Source of the DNA: Marinobacter daepoensis DSM 16072
Lineage (GTDB): Bacteria > Pseudomonadota > Gammaproteobacteria > Pseudomonadales > Oleiphilaceae
Assembly: GCF_000421165.1 (NCBI RefSeq)
Contig: NZ_ATWI01000009.1
Span: 124,001 to 188,000, forward strand
Length of the DNA stretch: 64,000 bases
Reading direction: 5' to 3'
Shown: piece by piece, positions 32,685-41,911 of the stretch
How positions within the stretch are numbered: the stretch's first letter is position 1
Layout: every line of letters starts with the position of its first letter
Notes under the pieces: generated by a model
The model's input: the letters and a program-made list of their open reading frames with translations, nothing else
Databases searched by the model: none
Told to the model about the DNA's origin: nothing
Program-made: the position numbers and the translations under genes

Positions 32685-34514
32685 TCAGCGTTCAATCCAC
32701 CAGTTGTTGAGATCGATCCCGTTCTTGGGCGTGGTGTCGGGGCGTTTGAGGTGGCTCCAGTAGGCAACCCGGTCTTTACGCAGATGCCAGTGGGGAACAA
32801 CGTAGTGGCCGTTCAGGAGCACTCGGTCCAGAGCACGGACCCGGTAGACGAGCTCTTCACGATCCGGGGCCTGTATCACCAGATCAATGAGCTCATCAAC
32901 AACGGGACTGTTGACGCCAATAGCGTTTCGGGAACCTGTTTCTCCGGCGTTGCTGGAATGCCAGTAATCGCGCTGTTCATTGCCCGGCGAATCTGACTGC
33001 GGCAGCACTTGGCTGATCACGTCAAAATCAAAGTTCCGAACACGCTGAATGTACTGATTGCTGTCCACCAGGCGCACAGAGACGTCGATGCCCAGTTTTG
33101 CGAGATTGTTTCTGAAAGGCAGGACCACTCGCTCAAAGGTTTTTTGGAACAGCAGGATTTCAAAGCTCAGGGGGTTTCCGGTCTCCTGATGAACCATCTT
33201 GCCGTTTTCGATCTTGTATCCGGCCTCAGTCAGGAGCTGCAAAGCGGTGCGCAGGTTATCCCGCAGGCTGGCACCTTCACCGGTATCTGGTGGCGTGTAC
33301 GCTTTGTTGAAGACCGCCGGGGCCAGTTGGTCCCGGAAAGGCTCCAGAATATCCAGCTCCCGGCCCTCAGGCAGCCCGGTCGAAGCCAGTTCGCTGTTCT
33401 CAAAGAAGCTGCGGGTGCGGGTGTATTGCCCGAAAAAGAGATTCTGGTTTGCCCACTGAAAATCAAAGCCGTAAGCCAGAGCTTCGCGAACTTTCGGGTC
33501 CTTGAAGGCGGCCCTTCGGGTGTTGAAAATGAATCCTTGCATACCCGTTGGCCGTTGATGCTCTATGGCTTTCTTTTCAATGCTGCCGGTCTCAAACTGG
33601 CGGCCCGTGTACGCCGTGGCCCAGTTCTTGGCTGATGTTTCCAGTCGAAAATCAAAGTTGCCCGCTTTGAACGCTTCCAGGGCGACTGTGTCGTCGTTGT
33701 AGTACTCGTAGGAAATCTTGTCGAAATTGTACCGGCCTTTGCGTACGCCGAGGTCCGCTGCCCAGTAGTCGTCAACGCGCTCGTAGGTAACTGAGCGCCC
33801 GGCATCGTAACTGTCGATGCGGTAGGGGCCGCTGCCAACCGGTGTGGTCAGCCCGCTGCTGCTGAAATCCCGATCAGCCCAGAAGTGTTTTGGCAGAACG
33901 GGCATCTGGCCGAGAATCAGGGCCAGTTCGCGGTTATTGGTTTGTGCAAAATCAAAGCGAATCCGATGGCTGTTCTCAATGGTCACCTTTTCAACATCGG
34001 CGTAGTAATTGCGATAGAACGGATGCCCCTCTGTGGTCAGAATCCGGTAGGAAAACTCAACATCCTCCGCTGTAATGGGGGCGCCATCCTGAAAGCGGGC
34101 ATCTTTATTCAGGTTAAATACCACAAAGCTGCGGTCGTCCGGGACTTCAACGGTTTCGGCGATCAGACCATACTCGGAAAACGGTTCATCCGCAGAGGCG
34201 TCCAGCAGCGAGTCATAGACATAGGCGTTGACGCCGACAGCAGAGATCCCTCTGATGACGAAAGGGTTAAAGCTGTCAAAGCCGTTGGCAACCACGGACA
34301 GTTTCAACTCGCCCCCTTTGGGTGCCTCGGGGTTGACGTAGTCGAAATGGCTGAAGCCTTCCGGATACTTCAGCTCACCGTGCATGGCGATCCCGTGGGA
34401 TGGGGTGAGGGCGCCTGAGCCGCCCTCGTCTGCCACGGTGAAACAGGCTGTTGCTACCAGAGCCAGCGTCGCCGTGACTCTGCTCAGCATGGACGCTTTC
34501 GGTTTTTTTATCAT
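32685..34514 (-). CDS. yejA: Extracellular solute-binding protein, YejA/NppA-like
   Basis: The 609-residue periplasmic binding protein of family SBP_bac_5 has a signal peptide ending near residue 28 (TACFTVADEG). Typical segments are GELKYPEGFSHFDYVNPEAPKGGEL, RFQDGAPITAEDVEFSYRIL, and GVNSPVVDELI near the end. YejA relatives deliver oligopeptides and microcin C-type peptide-nucleotides, while P. aeruginosa Npp takes up peptidyl nucleosides. P. aeruginosa has two binding-protein genes here; this locus has one. It follows mltD by 12 bases. Confidence 0.92.
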   Translation of the reverse strand: MIKKPKASMLSRVTATLALVATACFTVADEGGSGALTPSHGIAMHGELKYPEGFSHFDYVNPEAPKGGELKLSVVANGFDSFNPFVIRGISAVGVNAYVYDSLLDASADEPFSEYGLIAETVEVPDDRSFVVFNLNKDARFQDGAPITAEDVEFSYRILTTEGHPFYRNYYADVEKVTIENSHRIRFDFAQTNNRELALILGQMPVLPKHFWADRDFSSSGLTTPVGSGPYRIDSYDAGRSVTYERVDDYWAADLGVRKGRYNFDKISYEYYNDDTVALEAFKAGNFDFRLETSAKNWATAYTGRQFETGSIEKKAIEHQRPTGMQGFIFNTRRAAFKDPKVREALAYGFDFQWANQNLFFGQYTRTRSFFENSELASTGLPEGRELDILEPFRDQLAPAVFNKAYTPPDTGEGASLRDNLRTALQLLTEAGYKIENGKMVHQETGNPLSFEILLFQKTFERVVLPFRNNLAKLGIDVSVRLVDSNQYIQRVRNFDFDVISQVLPQSDSPGNEQRDYWHSSNAGETGSRNAIGVNSPVVDELIDLVIQAPDREELVYRVRALDRVLLNGHYVVPHWHLRKDRVAYWSHLKRPDTTPKNGIDLNNWWIER

Positions 34515-34526
34515 GGTTCTCGCACG

Positions 34527-36269
34527 TTACGGGCTGTTTCTTATATCCACGTAGAGTACCAGACTTTGCCCGGGTTGGAGATAACGGTCTGTATTAAGAT
34601 CATTCCATGATGCGATGTCCCGCACATTCACGGAGAAACGGCTGGCGATGGCAGACAGCGAGTCGCCGCTGCGTACCCGGTAACCGACTTTACGGACCAT
34701 GGCTTTACCGCGACTGTTTGTGGCTACCATGGATGATGCTTTGGCGGTATTGGACCAGATCACCAGGTCTTTTCCCGGAATCAGCGGGTCGCCTGGTGCC
34801 ATGCCGTTCCAGGCAGCAACTTCGCGAACCGATACCCGATGCTCGCGGGCAATGTCCCAGAAGGTGTCTCCGCGACGGACGGTGTAGCGAAGTTTATTGC
34901 CTTTTCGTTTTCGGTCCTGAGTTCGCTCCAGGCGCTGGCTCTGGCTCAGTGCGTATGTATCTGACCCCTTGCTGGCGGACGGAATGAGCAGTTGCTGGCC
35001 TATCCGGATGAGGTCACTGTTGAGTTTGTTGACCTGCCGGATGACGGGTGGTGTGGTAGAGAATCGGCGAGCGATGGAGTTCAGGCTGTCGCCTTTTCGG
35101 ACGCTGTAGTTCTGCCACGAGACCCGCTGTTCCTTCGGAAATTCAGACAGGGCTGCGCGGAATGACTCTGCCTGCCGGGTCGGAACGAGCAGGCGGTGAG
35201 GGCCATCTGGATTGGTGGCCCAGCGATTGTACGATGGGTTAAGCAGATATATTTCGTCGATATCCACGCCGGCCAGCTCCGCGGCCTGGGCAAGATCCAG
35301 CTGGGAGCCGGTTTCGACCACGTCAAAGTAAGGTTCATCTTTCAGGGGAGGGAGGTCCACGCCATAGGCTTTGGGGTCGTCAAAGATTTTGGCCAGTGCG
35401 ATCAGTTTCGGCACGTAATGACGGGTTTCTGTGGGAAGCCTAAGGGACCAGTAATCCGTTGGCTTGCCAGCGTTGCGATTACGGCGCATAGCGCTGGAAA
35501 CGGTGCCGCCGCCGGAGTTGTAGGCCGCGAGCGCCAGTGTGTAGTCACCGTCAAACCGATTTGCAAGGCGATCAAGGTACGTCAGCGCGGCATCGGTGGC
35601 GGCGATCACATCCCGCCGGTCATCGTGCCACCAGCTCTGGGTCAGTCCGAAGTACTTCCCGGTCGAGGGAATAAACTGCCACAAGCCAGCGGCCCGGCCA
35701 TGGGAATAGGCGAATGGGTCGAAGGCGCTTTCAACAACTGGCAACAGGGCCATTTCGCTTGGGAGGCCCCGTTTTTCCGTTTCTTCGATAATGTAATGCA
35801 GATAACGTGAACCTCTTTCTACCACACGATCAATGTACCTCGGGTGGCGTGCGTACCAGTCGAGTTGAGCCTGAACCCGCTCGTTATCGACAGAATGGTC
35901 CATTGCAAAGCCCGCACGGAGCCGGGACCAGAGATCGTCGTTGTGGGTGGCACCATCCGCGTGCCTCGGGTTATCCAGTTTCTCCCTGGCCTCCTGTGCC
36001 TGAGCCCTCAGCTCGGGTGAGATGGCGTCGTCCAGCCGCGCGTTTGCGCCGCTGTCTTTGCCGTTGCCGGCTGCTACATCGGCTTTGAGGTCTTCGTCAC
36101 CTTTGGCCACAACGACCTGCTCGGAGTCCAGTGGATCGGTCCGCTGCTCCTGCTTGTCGTTTTCAAACCAGGCGGATGGGGTGTGCCAGTTCTCTGCGAC
36201 CTGGCTGGTGCTGCAACCACTGAAAAAAGTAGATGCAAGAATAACGAAAGGGAGTCGTTTGACCGGCAT
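34527..36269 (-). CDS. mltD: Membrane-bound lytic murein transglycosylase D (lipoprotein)
   Basis: MltD, 580 residues from the ATG at 36269, cleaves the glycan strands of murein to 1,6-anhydro products. The lipobox FSGC puts the lipid-bearing cysteine at residue 19. The transglycosylase domain has the catalytic Glu E180 (LLPVVESAFDPFAYS) with the following GLWQFIPSTGKYFGL. Three LysM domains at the C-terminus (YSVRKGDSL, YTVRRGDTF, YRVRSGDSL) bind peptidoglycan. The frame is open 20 codons further upstream but without a lipobox-compatible signal. It heads the mltD-yejABEF run, so murein cleavage and peptide uptake genes are contiguous. Confidence 0.95.
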   Translation of the reverse strand: MPVKRLPFVILASTFFSGCSTSQVAENWHTPSAWFENDKQEQRTDPLDSEQVVVAKGDEDLKADVAAGNGKDSGANARLDDAISPELRAQAQEAREKLDNPRHADGATHNDDLWSRLRAGFAMDHSVDNERVQAQLDWYARHPRYIDRVVERGSRYLHYIIEETEKRGLPSEMALLPVVESAFDPFAYSHGRAAGLWQFIPSTGKYFGLTQSWWHDDRRDVIAATDAALTYLDRLANRFDGDYTLALAAYNSGGGTVSSAMRRNRNAGKPTDYWSLRLPTETRHYVPKLIALAKIFDDPKAYGVDLPPLKDEPYFDVVETGSQLDLAQAAELAGVDIDEIYLLNPSYNRWATNPDGPHRLLVPTRQAESFRAALSEFPKEQRVSWQNYSVRKGDSLNSIARRFSTTPPVIRQVNKLNSDLIRIGQQLLIPSASKGSDTYALSQSQRLERTQDRKRKGNKLRYTVRRGDTFWDIAREHRVSVREVAAWNGMAPGDPLIPGKDLVIWSNTAKASSMVATNSRGKAMVRKVGYRVRSGDSLSAIASRFSVNVRDIASWNDLNTDRYLQPGQSLVLYVDIRNSP

Positions 36270-36433
36270 AAAACGGGTTTCCGGATAGCGCCGACGTTTA
36301 TCTGTAAAAATGGCCGGCATATTTAACAAGTTACGAACAATAATTGTGTGAAATTCTATGGGAGCGTTTTCAGAACGGTCAAGCTGCCCCGTGTTACGTC
36401 TGTGAGATAAATTGTTAATGCGCTCCCAATCAC

Positions 36434-37234
36434 TTAGAAATGGTCCTTGCCGTGCCTGATGGCGGCAAAGATTTCGCAGTCAGAGGTAGCCGGGAGCTGC
36501 TTCTGGCTGCAGTACTCTTCCGTCGCTTTAATCACGTCGACGTCGTCCCAGCGCAGGAAAGGGTTCAGGCGTTTTTCCTGGCCGATGGTGGTCGGAACGG
36601 TAGGCTTCCCCTGTTGCCTCAGCGCAACGCAATCGGCTTCAAACTGCGCCAGGGCTTGATCGTGCGGAAGCCAGTGCCTAGCAAACCGAAGGTTAGCCAG
36701 CGTATATTCATGAGCGCAGTAGACGGCTGTGTTATCAGGAAGTTGTCGCAGGCTCTTAAGAGAATGATGCATTTGCTCCGGGCTGCCCTCGAACAGGCGG
36801 CCGCACCCGCAGGCAAACAATGTGTCTCCGCAAAACAAGACGGTGTTGTCATTCACCTGGGTGTTGCTGAAATAAGCGACATGATCAAGTGTGTGCCCTG
36901 GGACGGCCATAACATGAAATATCAACCCTTCCCAGGCAACTTCATCCCCCGAGCGAACCGTTTCGGTCGCGCCTTTGAAAGGGGAGTTCTGAGGCCCGAT
37001 AATCCGGACATCCGGAACGCGTTGACGGATACTGGCTACCCCACCGGTGTGATCCGGGTGGTGATGAGTGATCAGAATGGCGTCGGCCGTTAATCCGTTG
37101 GTATTGAGGTAGTCCAGAACCGGGTCAGCCTGCCCGGGGTCTACAATGAGCGTCTTGCCGGATTCAGGGTCGGACAGGCACCAGATGTAGTTGTCGGAAA
37201 ACGCCGGAACCGGATGAATGCGCAATGTGGCCAC
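36434..37234 (-). CDS. gloB: Hydroxyacylglutathione hydrolase (glyoxalase II)
   Basis: GloB hydrolyses S-lactoylglutathione to lactate, completing methylglyoxal detoxification. The binuclear metal motif THHHPDH holds H57, H59, D61 and H62, and the C-terminal glutathione-binding segment [14 protein letters not shown] is present. GTG at 37234 gives 266 residues, right for the family; the frame stays open much further upstream but that part has no family similarity and no usable ATG. It is divergent from the methyltransferase gene. Confidence 0.92.
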   Translation of the reverse strand: MATLRIHPVPAFSDNYIWCLSDPESGKTLIVDPGQADPVLDYLNTNGLTADAILITHHHPDHTGGVASIRQRVPDVRIIGPQNSPFKGATETVRSGDEVAWEGLIFHVMAVPGHTLDHVAYFSNTQVNDNTVLFCGDTLFACGCGRLFEGSPEQMHHSLKSLRQLPDNTAVYCAHEYTLANLRFARHWLPHDQALAQFEADCVALRQQGKPTVPTTIGQEKRLNPFLRWDDVDVIKATEEYCSQKQLPATSDCEIFAAIRHGKDHF

Positions 37235-37257
37235 CCCATGTGCTTGCTGAATGTGCC

Positions 37258-37266
37258 TGTTATGAT
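37258..37266 (+). promoter_or_regulatory. Candidate extended -10 for the methyltransferase-rnhA-dnaQ unit
   Basis: TGTTATGAT at 37258-37266 is an extended -10 element (TGn plus TATGAT) in the 113-base divergent gap between gloB and the methyltransferase gene. No clear -35 is seen. Confidence 0.35.
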
Positions 37267-37347
37267 AATCCAACACGGGGCATAGCCCAAGGCGTGGCCG
37301 ACTGCATGTGCAGTATCCGTCATTGAGCGAAGGAACAGGGGGCCAGA

Positions 37348-38157
37348 GTGGCAGGCAACGGCGTAATTGATTATTCAGTACGGCATGAGAGTTTTGAACG
37401 CTGGATTCAGACGCCTTTGGGGCGCGCGCTTCTGGCAAGCCAGCGGGCCGTTCTTGACCGGGAATTGTACGGTCTGACGGGAGCCAGACAACTCCAGGTT
37501 GGCTTGAGTCACCGACTGCCGCTGGCTAGTGGAACGGATTTCGCGCAGAAAATCATTACCTGTCCGGCGTGGCATGCCCACATGCCGGAAAGCGTTGCCG
37601 TTTGTGATTCTGATGAATTGCCTTTTCCGGGAGACTCCATGGACCTGGTGATTCTCCACCACGCAGCTGATTTCTCACCAGATCCGCACCAGGTACTGCG
37701 GGAATCTTCCAGGGTGCTTCGAGGCGAAGGCAGAATAGCATTGATTGGTTTTAATCCTTTTAGTCTTTGGGGCGCAAGGAAGCTGATCTTCAGGCATCGG
37801 CACGGGCCCTGGGGCGGGCGGATTTTAATGCGCTCGCGAATGGAGGACTGGCTAAGATTGCTGGGGTTTGAGCTCGAGAACAGTGGTACTTATTTCAGTA
37901 CGCTTCCGGTACAGAAACCGGTTGGTAGCAGCCAAAGACGAGAGCGATTGTCGGTCCGGGGAACGGCGCATCTGCTTCCCACTGGGGCCTATTACTGTAT
38001 CCTTGCCCGTAAACGGGAGTGTGCCCGGATCCGGACGAGCGCGCCGTGGCGTAAAAGCAAGGTGATTTCGTTGTCAGGGACAGTCGGTGTATCCAGTGGC
38101 TGTGCAGGCCACAGTTCTGGCCGGGTCGGCCGGGAGAGTTCAGAGCAGGAGCAGTAA
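37348..38157 (+). CDS. Class I SAM-dependent methyltransferase domain protein
   Basis: The 269-residue protein has a methyltransferase_11-type core: the acidic loop [21 protein letters not shown] at motif II, and [24 protein letters not shown] after it. The N-terminal part lacks a glycine-rich motif I of normal form ([10 protein letters not shown] occupies its place), so cofactor binding is less certain. The substrate is unknown. GTG at 37348 is the start. The gloB-methyltransferase-rnhA-dnaQ arrangement is conserved in Pseudomonas. Its stop overlaps the rnhA ATG by one base (TAATG). Confidence 0.8.
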   Translation: MAGNGVIDYSVRHESFERWIQTPLGRALLASQRAVLDRELYGLTGARQLQVGLSHRLPLASGTDFAQKIITCPAWHAHMPESVAVCDSDELPFPGDSMDLVILHHAADFSPDPHQVLRESSRVLRGEGRIALIGFNPFSLWGARKLIFRHRHGPWGGRILMRSRMEDWLRLLGFELENSGTYFSTLPVQKPVGSSQRRERLSVRGTAHLLPTGAYYCILARKRECARIRTSAPWRKSKVISLSGTVGVSSGCAGHSSGRVGRESSEQEQ

Positions 38158-38600
38158 TGGCTGGAAAAGTTGTGATGTATACCGACGGAGCCTGTAAGGG
38201 GAATCCTGGCCCCGGAGGTTGGGGGGTGGTCCTGCGTTACGGTGACGCCTCCAAGACGATGCACGGTGGTGAACCGCAAACGACTAACAACAGAATGGAG
38301 CTGATGGCTGCCATTCGTGGCTTGCGGGCACTGACGCGCAGATGCGAAGTCGAACTGTATACAGATTCCCAGTATGTCCGCAAAGGCATTACGGAGTGGT
38401 TGCCTGGCTGGAAGCGCAATGGCTGGAAAACGGCTGCCAAAAAACCGGTGAAAAACGCTGACCTGTGGCAGGAGCTGGATACCGAGACGGGGCGTCATAC
38501 CGTGAACTGGCACTGGGTAAAAGGGCATTCCGGCCATCCCGATAATGAGTTGGCTGACGAGCTCGCCAACAAGGGTGTCACCGAGCTGACCGGTTCCTGA
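38157..38600 (+). CDS. rnhA: Ribonuclease HI
   Basis: RNase HI, 147 residues, degrades RNA in RNA-DNA hybrids. The catalytic D10, E48, D70 and D134 and H124 all fall at E. coli positions ([43 protein letters not shown]). It overlaps the preceding methyltransferase stop by one base, and dnaQ follows after 53 bases; rnhA and dnaQ are neighbours in many proteobacteria. Confidence 0.97.
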   Translation: MAGKVVMYTDGACKGNPGPGGWGVVLRYGDASKTMHGGEPQTTNNRMELMAAIRGLRALTRRCEVELYTDSQYVRKGITEWLPGWKRNGWKTAAKKPVKNADLWQELDTETGRHTVNWHWVKGHSGHPDNELADELANKGVTELTGS

Positions 38601-38653
38601 TAGCCGGTTACCTGTCGGATGATTCTGATTCAAGTTCTAAGAGTTGATTTGCC

Positions 38654-39355
38654 ATGAGACAGATCGTACTGGATACCGAGACCACAGGTATTGATCCAAA
38701 TGAAGGCCACCGGATTATCGAGATCGGTTGTGTCGAAGTTATTGAGCGGGAACTGACTGGCCGCAATTATCACGTTTATATCAACCCTGAGCGGGAGGTT
38801 GAAGCCGAAGCGATCACGGTCCACGGGATCACGAATGAGTTTCTGGCCGACAAGCCGAAATTTGCAGAGATTGCCGATGAGTTTTTTGATTTCATCAAAG
38901 GGGCAGAACTGGTCATCCATAACGCCGCGTTTGACGTGGGCTTTATGGACTCTGAGTTTGCCCGCCTAAAGCCGGTTCGTAAAACTGCTGATCATTGCGG
39001 GGTAGTGGATACGCTGGCAATTGCCCGCAAAAAACACCCGGGGCAGAAAAATAACCTGGATGCTTTGTGTAAGCGCTATGGTGTAGACAACTCAAATCGC
39101 GACTTGCACGGCGCGTTGTTGGATGCCGAGATCCTTGCCGACGTTTACCTGTTGATGACAGGTGGTCAAACCGCGTTGTCTCTGGATGCGGGTTCGGGAG
39201 ATGAAGGTGGTATTGGTGGTATTCGGCGGCTTTCTGAAGACCGGCCGGCGCTGGCCATCGTCCATGCCAGTGACGAAGAAGTCTCGGCACACGATGAGTT
39301 TATGTCGATGATGGAGAAACAAGCCGGCGAAACCGTTTGGTCCAGATTACAGTGA
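38654..39355 (+). CDS. dnaQ: DNA polymerase III epsilon subunit (3'-5' proofreading exonuclease)
   Basis: DnaQ, 233 residues, proofreads for the replicative polymerase. It has the DEDDh motifs: D7 and E9 in LDTETTGID, the ExoII stretch NAAFDVGFM, and ExoIII HGALLDAEILA. The C-terminal tail that contacts the alpha subunit is present. It closes the rnhA-dnaQ unit; a 220-base gap follows. Confidence 0.96.
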   Translation: MRQIVLDTETTGIDPNEGHRIIEIGCVEVIERELTGRNYHVYINPEREVEAEAITVHGITNEFLADKPKFAEIADEFFDFIKGAELVIHNAAFDVGFMDSEFARLKPVRKTADHCGVVDTLAIARKKHPGQKNNLDALCKRYGVDNSNRDLHGALLDAEILADVYLLMTGGQTALSLDAGSGDEGGIGGIRRLSEDRPALAIVHASDEEVSAHDEFMSMMEKQAGETVWSRLQ

Positions 39356-39405
39356 GCAGAATGAGAACCAGGTCCGACTGTACCATTTGTTACATTCCGG
39401 GTTTC

Positions 39406-39433
39406 TTGAGCTACTTGAGTTTTGTGTTATAAG
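39406..39433 (+). promoter_or_regulatory. Candidate fimL promoter
   Basis: TTGAGC (39406-39411) and TATAAG (39428-39433) are separated by 16 bases, about 143 bases before fimL. The leader that would be made includes a hairpin with arms GTTCGC (39443-39448) and GCGAAC (39458-39463) and a CCTGC/GCAGG hairpin further down. Confidence 0.45.
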
Positions 39434-39575
39434 TAATGATAAGTTCGCCAGTTTTTTGCGAACCGTTCAGGCAAGGACAAGGAGTTGCCTGCCTGGGCTG
39501 GAAGGTCCTGCCTGTATGCAGGCTGCAGTTCACGAACAGGATGCGGTAGTCTCCGCAAATTAACAGGAAGCGTTT

Positions 39576-41282
39576 ATGGTTCAATCGTCTCTGGCGACGA
39601 AATCGCAGTCGTTTGATCTGGTCAAAAGTGAAATAGAGCAGACCATCAAGCAGGCAGAATCCAGCCTTGAGCGCTTTCAGGAAAACCGCGAAAGTGGTGA
39701 AGACCTGCAGAACTGTGTCGATTATATCAACCAGCTTCGGGGCATATTTATTCTGGTTGAGCTTCGGGGCGGCACGCTCCTCTGCCAAGAGGCCGTGTAT
39801 CTCGCCAACGACGTCCCGGTTGGGGCTAATGATGACAAGAATATCCTGTTGACCGCCCTGAACAGTGCCTTGTTCATACTCCGGCGTTACGTTGAGTACT
39901 ATCATCAGCAGCGGGAAGATCACCCGGAGCTTTTGCTGCCGGTTATCAATGATCTCCGCGAGGCTCGCCGTGAGAAACCTTACCCGGAGTCTTGCTTCTT
40001 CGAGATTGATACGAAGGAGCGCCCGGATTTTTGTGGGGATCTGTCACTCAAGTCCCTGGATGAAGGGGACTCGGAATACGAAATACTGGCCCGAAGGATG
40101 CGCCTGACTTTTCAGGTCGCGCTTCTGGGCATCCTCCGTGATCGCAACGATACAGTCAGTAAAAAACTGATGGCGAGATCTGCACGGGGGCTGGCCCGAT
40201 TGTGCCAGGGCGCTCCAATGGGGCAGATGTGGTGCCTGCTCGCCCTGGTTTCAGACACCATGCTCGATCGGGCAATGGGTTTTAATAAAGCCCGAAAACG
40301 CCTGCTGATGCGCATTGAGCGGTATGCCCGCGAAGTGGTCTATGTTGGCAAAGTAGCTACCGCCAAAGATGCCCCGGAGTCCCTGATCAAGGACCTCGTA
40401 TATCTGCTGTACCGCAGCGGTTCGGCCAACCCGGAGGTTGCGCGGGTGCTTTCTGCCTACCGACTGGCTCCTGCGGAATTCCCGGATGCTATTCTTGAGG
40501 CCCATTCCCGCCGGCTTTATGGCCCGGGTGCGGATGTGCTCAAGTCGTTGTCGGAAGCGCTTCAGGAAGAATTGAATCAGCTTAAGGACAAGCTGGACAT
40601 TATTGAGCGTGGCATCGAGCCGGACCTTGCGGAACTGGCCTCGATAGCCGATAGCCTGGAACGACTGGCCAATACGCTGGTGATGCTGGATCTGAGTCGG
40701 CTGGCTGGCATTTCTCGTGAAGAAGCTAAGAGGCTGCGCAAGTGGGAAGAGGAGAACCGGCTACCTGCCGAGGATGAACTCTATCGTCTTGCCGATTCCG
40801 TTCTGGGAGTTGAGGATGCGGTGATGCAGATTGTCACCCGGGGCATTACCTCCGAGACGGATGCCCTTGCGGGCGTTGAACGGAGCCGGGAAGAGTCTGT
40901 CTATCTGCAGGAGGCTGTCTGGGTGGTGGCTGATGAGGCCCGGAGTGCACTTACGCTGGCCAAGCGAGCCATTACAGCGTTCATCGAATCAGACTATGAC
41001 AAACTTCATCTGGCAAATCTCCCGGGCACGCTGCGCAGTATCTGGGGTGGGTTGCAGATGGTGGATGATCCCATGGCGGCCGATGTCATAGCCCGGGTTG
41101 CAGCATCCATCCAGGATCAATTGCTGGATGCGCGTGAGGCACCGTCGCCCCAGGTTCTTGAGGCTCTTGCCGATGCGCTGACTTCTCTTGAGTATTACAT
41201 TGAGGGGGTTGGGCGCCGGGAAGACCGGAATGTCGATTTGCTGAAGCTGGCCCAAAGCTCACTGGATGATGTCGGTTTGTGA
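39576..41282 (+). CDS. fimL: FimL-like Pil-Chp/cAMP pathway protein (degenerate Hpt domain)
   Basis: The 568-residue cytosolic protein resembles P. aeruginosa FimL, which is related to the N-terminal phosphotransfer part of ChpA and activates the adenylate cyclase CyaB together with FimV and PilG. The N-terminal helical bundle has CVDYINQLRG where a functional Hpt domain would have an HxLKG motif; the phosphoaccepting histidine is replaced by Gln, as in FimL. The rest is helical and acidic with an REEAKRLRKWEEENRLP segment. The dnaQ-to-fimL proximity matches Pseudomonas. A terminator follows. Confidence 0.82.
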   Translation: MVQSSLATKSQSFDLVKSEIEQTIKQAESSLERFQENRESGEDLQNCVDYINQLRGIFILVELRGGTLLCQEAVYLANDVPVGANDDKNILLTALNSALFILRRYVEYYHQQREDHPELLLPVINDLREARREKPYPESCFFEIDTKERPDFCGDLSLKSLDEGDSEYEILARRMRLTFQVALLGILRDRNDTVSKKLMARSARGLARLCQGAPMGQMWCLLALVSDTMLDRAMGFNKARKRLLMRIERYAREVVYVGKVATAKDAPESLIKDLVYLLYRSGSANPEVARVLSAYRLAPAEFPDAILEAHSRRLYGPGADVLKSLSEALQEELNQLKDKLDIIERGIEPDLAELASIADSLERLANTLVMLDLSRLAGISREEAKRLRKWEEENRLPAEDELYRLADSVLGVEDAVMQIVTRGITSETDALAGVERSREESVYLQEAVWVVADEARSALTLAKRAITAFIESDYDKLHLANLPGTLRSIWGGLQMVDDPMAADVIARVAASIQDQLLDAREAPSPQVLEALADALTSLEYYIEGVGRREDRNVDLLKLAQSSLDDVGL

Positions 41283-41302
41283 GAGTAGCCTTAACGATGC
41301 AT

Positions 41303-41333
41303 AAAAAAACCTGCGGATGACGCAGGTTTTTTT
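41303..41333. terminator. Bidirectional terminator between fimL and SCP2 gene
   Basis: A seven-A run plus CCTGCG (41303-41315) pairs through a five-base loop with CGCAGG plus seven T (41321-41333). It can end fimL (plus) and the SCP2 gene (minus). Confidence 0.92.
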
Positions 41334-41358
41334 GTATCTGGCTGGACTGAGCCGGGAA

Positions 41359-41673
41359 TTAACCCATGTTGAACAGTTCGCCCAGTTTGGTGGCCAGCAT
41401 CATGTCGCCTTCTGCGCGCAGCTGGCCTGCCATGAATGCCTGCATGCCGTCGGTCTCGCCAGAAACGATGCCCTGCAGGGTTTCGGAGTTCATGATCAGG
41501 GTAACGGAAGGGTCGTCGTGTGCGCCGTCGTGCAGCTTGCAGCTGCCGTCGTTGATCACGAGGTGGTATGTTTTGTCGTCTTCAATGTCGAACTGGAAGA
41601 CCAGGTCGAGGCCCTGTGCTGCGTCTGCGTTGAAGTTCTGTTCGAGTTTTTCAAATACCTGAGCTACAGACAT
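41359..41673 (-). CDS. SCP2 sterol-binding domain protein
   Basis: The 104-residue protein is a single SCP2 domain, a small fold with a hydrophobic tunnel that binds fatty acyl or sterol-like ligands. Landmarks are VFQFDIEDDKTYHLVINDG, the SVTLIMN strand and the MQAFMAGQLRAEGDMMLATKL helix. No signal peptide is present, so it is cytosolic. Its partner is unknown. A short GTCAT repeat run (41699-41714 region) lies upstream in the 238-base divergent gap, which otherwise shows nothing recognisable. Confidence 0.9.
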   Translation of the reverse strand: MSVAQVFEKLEQNFNADAAQGLDLVFQFDIEDDKTYHLVINDGSCKLHDGAHDDPSVTLIMNSETLQGIVSGETDGMQAFMAGQLRAEGDMMLATKLGELFNMG

Positions 41674-41911
41674 TGTTTTACCCTTATTGGTGGTTGTCTT
41701 GTCATGTCATGTCATGGTGACGACTAGTGATCCCTGGCAAAGGCGCCGGTACAGCAGCCTGGGTAGCGCCAACCTCGCAATCCGACTTTATGGTTAGAGT
41801 GGGTTCGTGTCAAGCTTGATCGAACGCTTGTTTTAATTTTGCTGCGGGCTTATCACGCCTTGGCCAAGGCGGTACACTTCGTGGCTTGATAAACCGTGTG
41901 GAGACCGCATT

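Noticed and set aside
39434..39575. c-di-GMP (GEMM) riboswitch in the fimL leader
   Set aside because: The leader has two simple hairpins but not the conserved GEMM core sequences.
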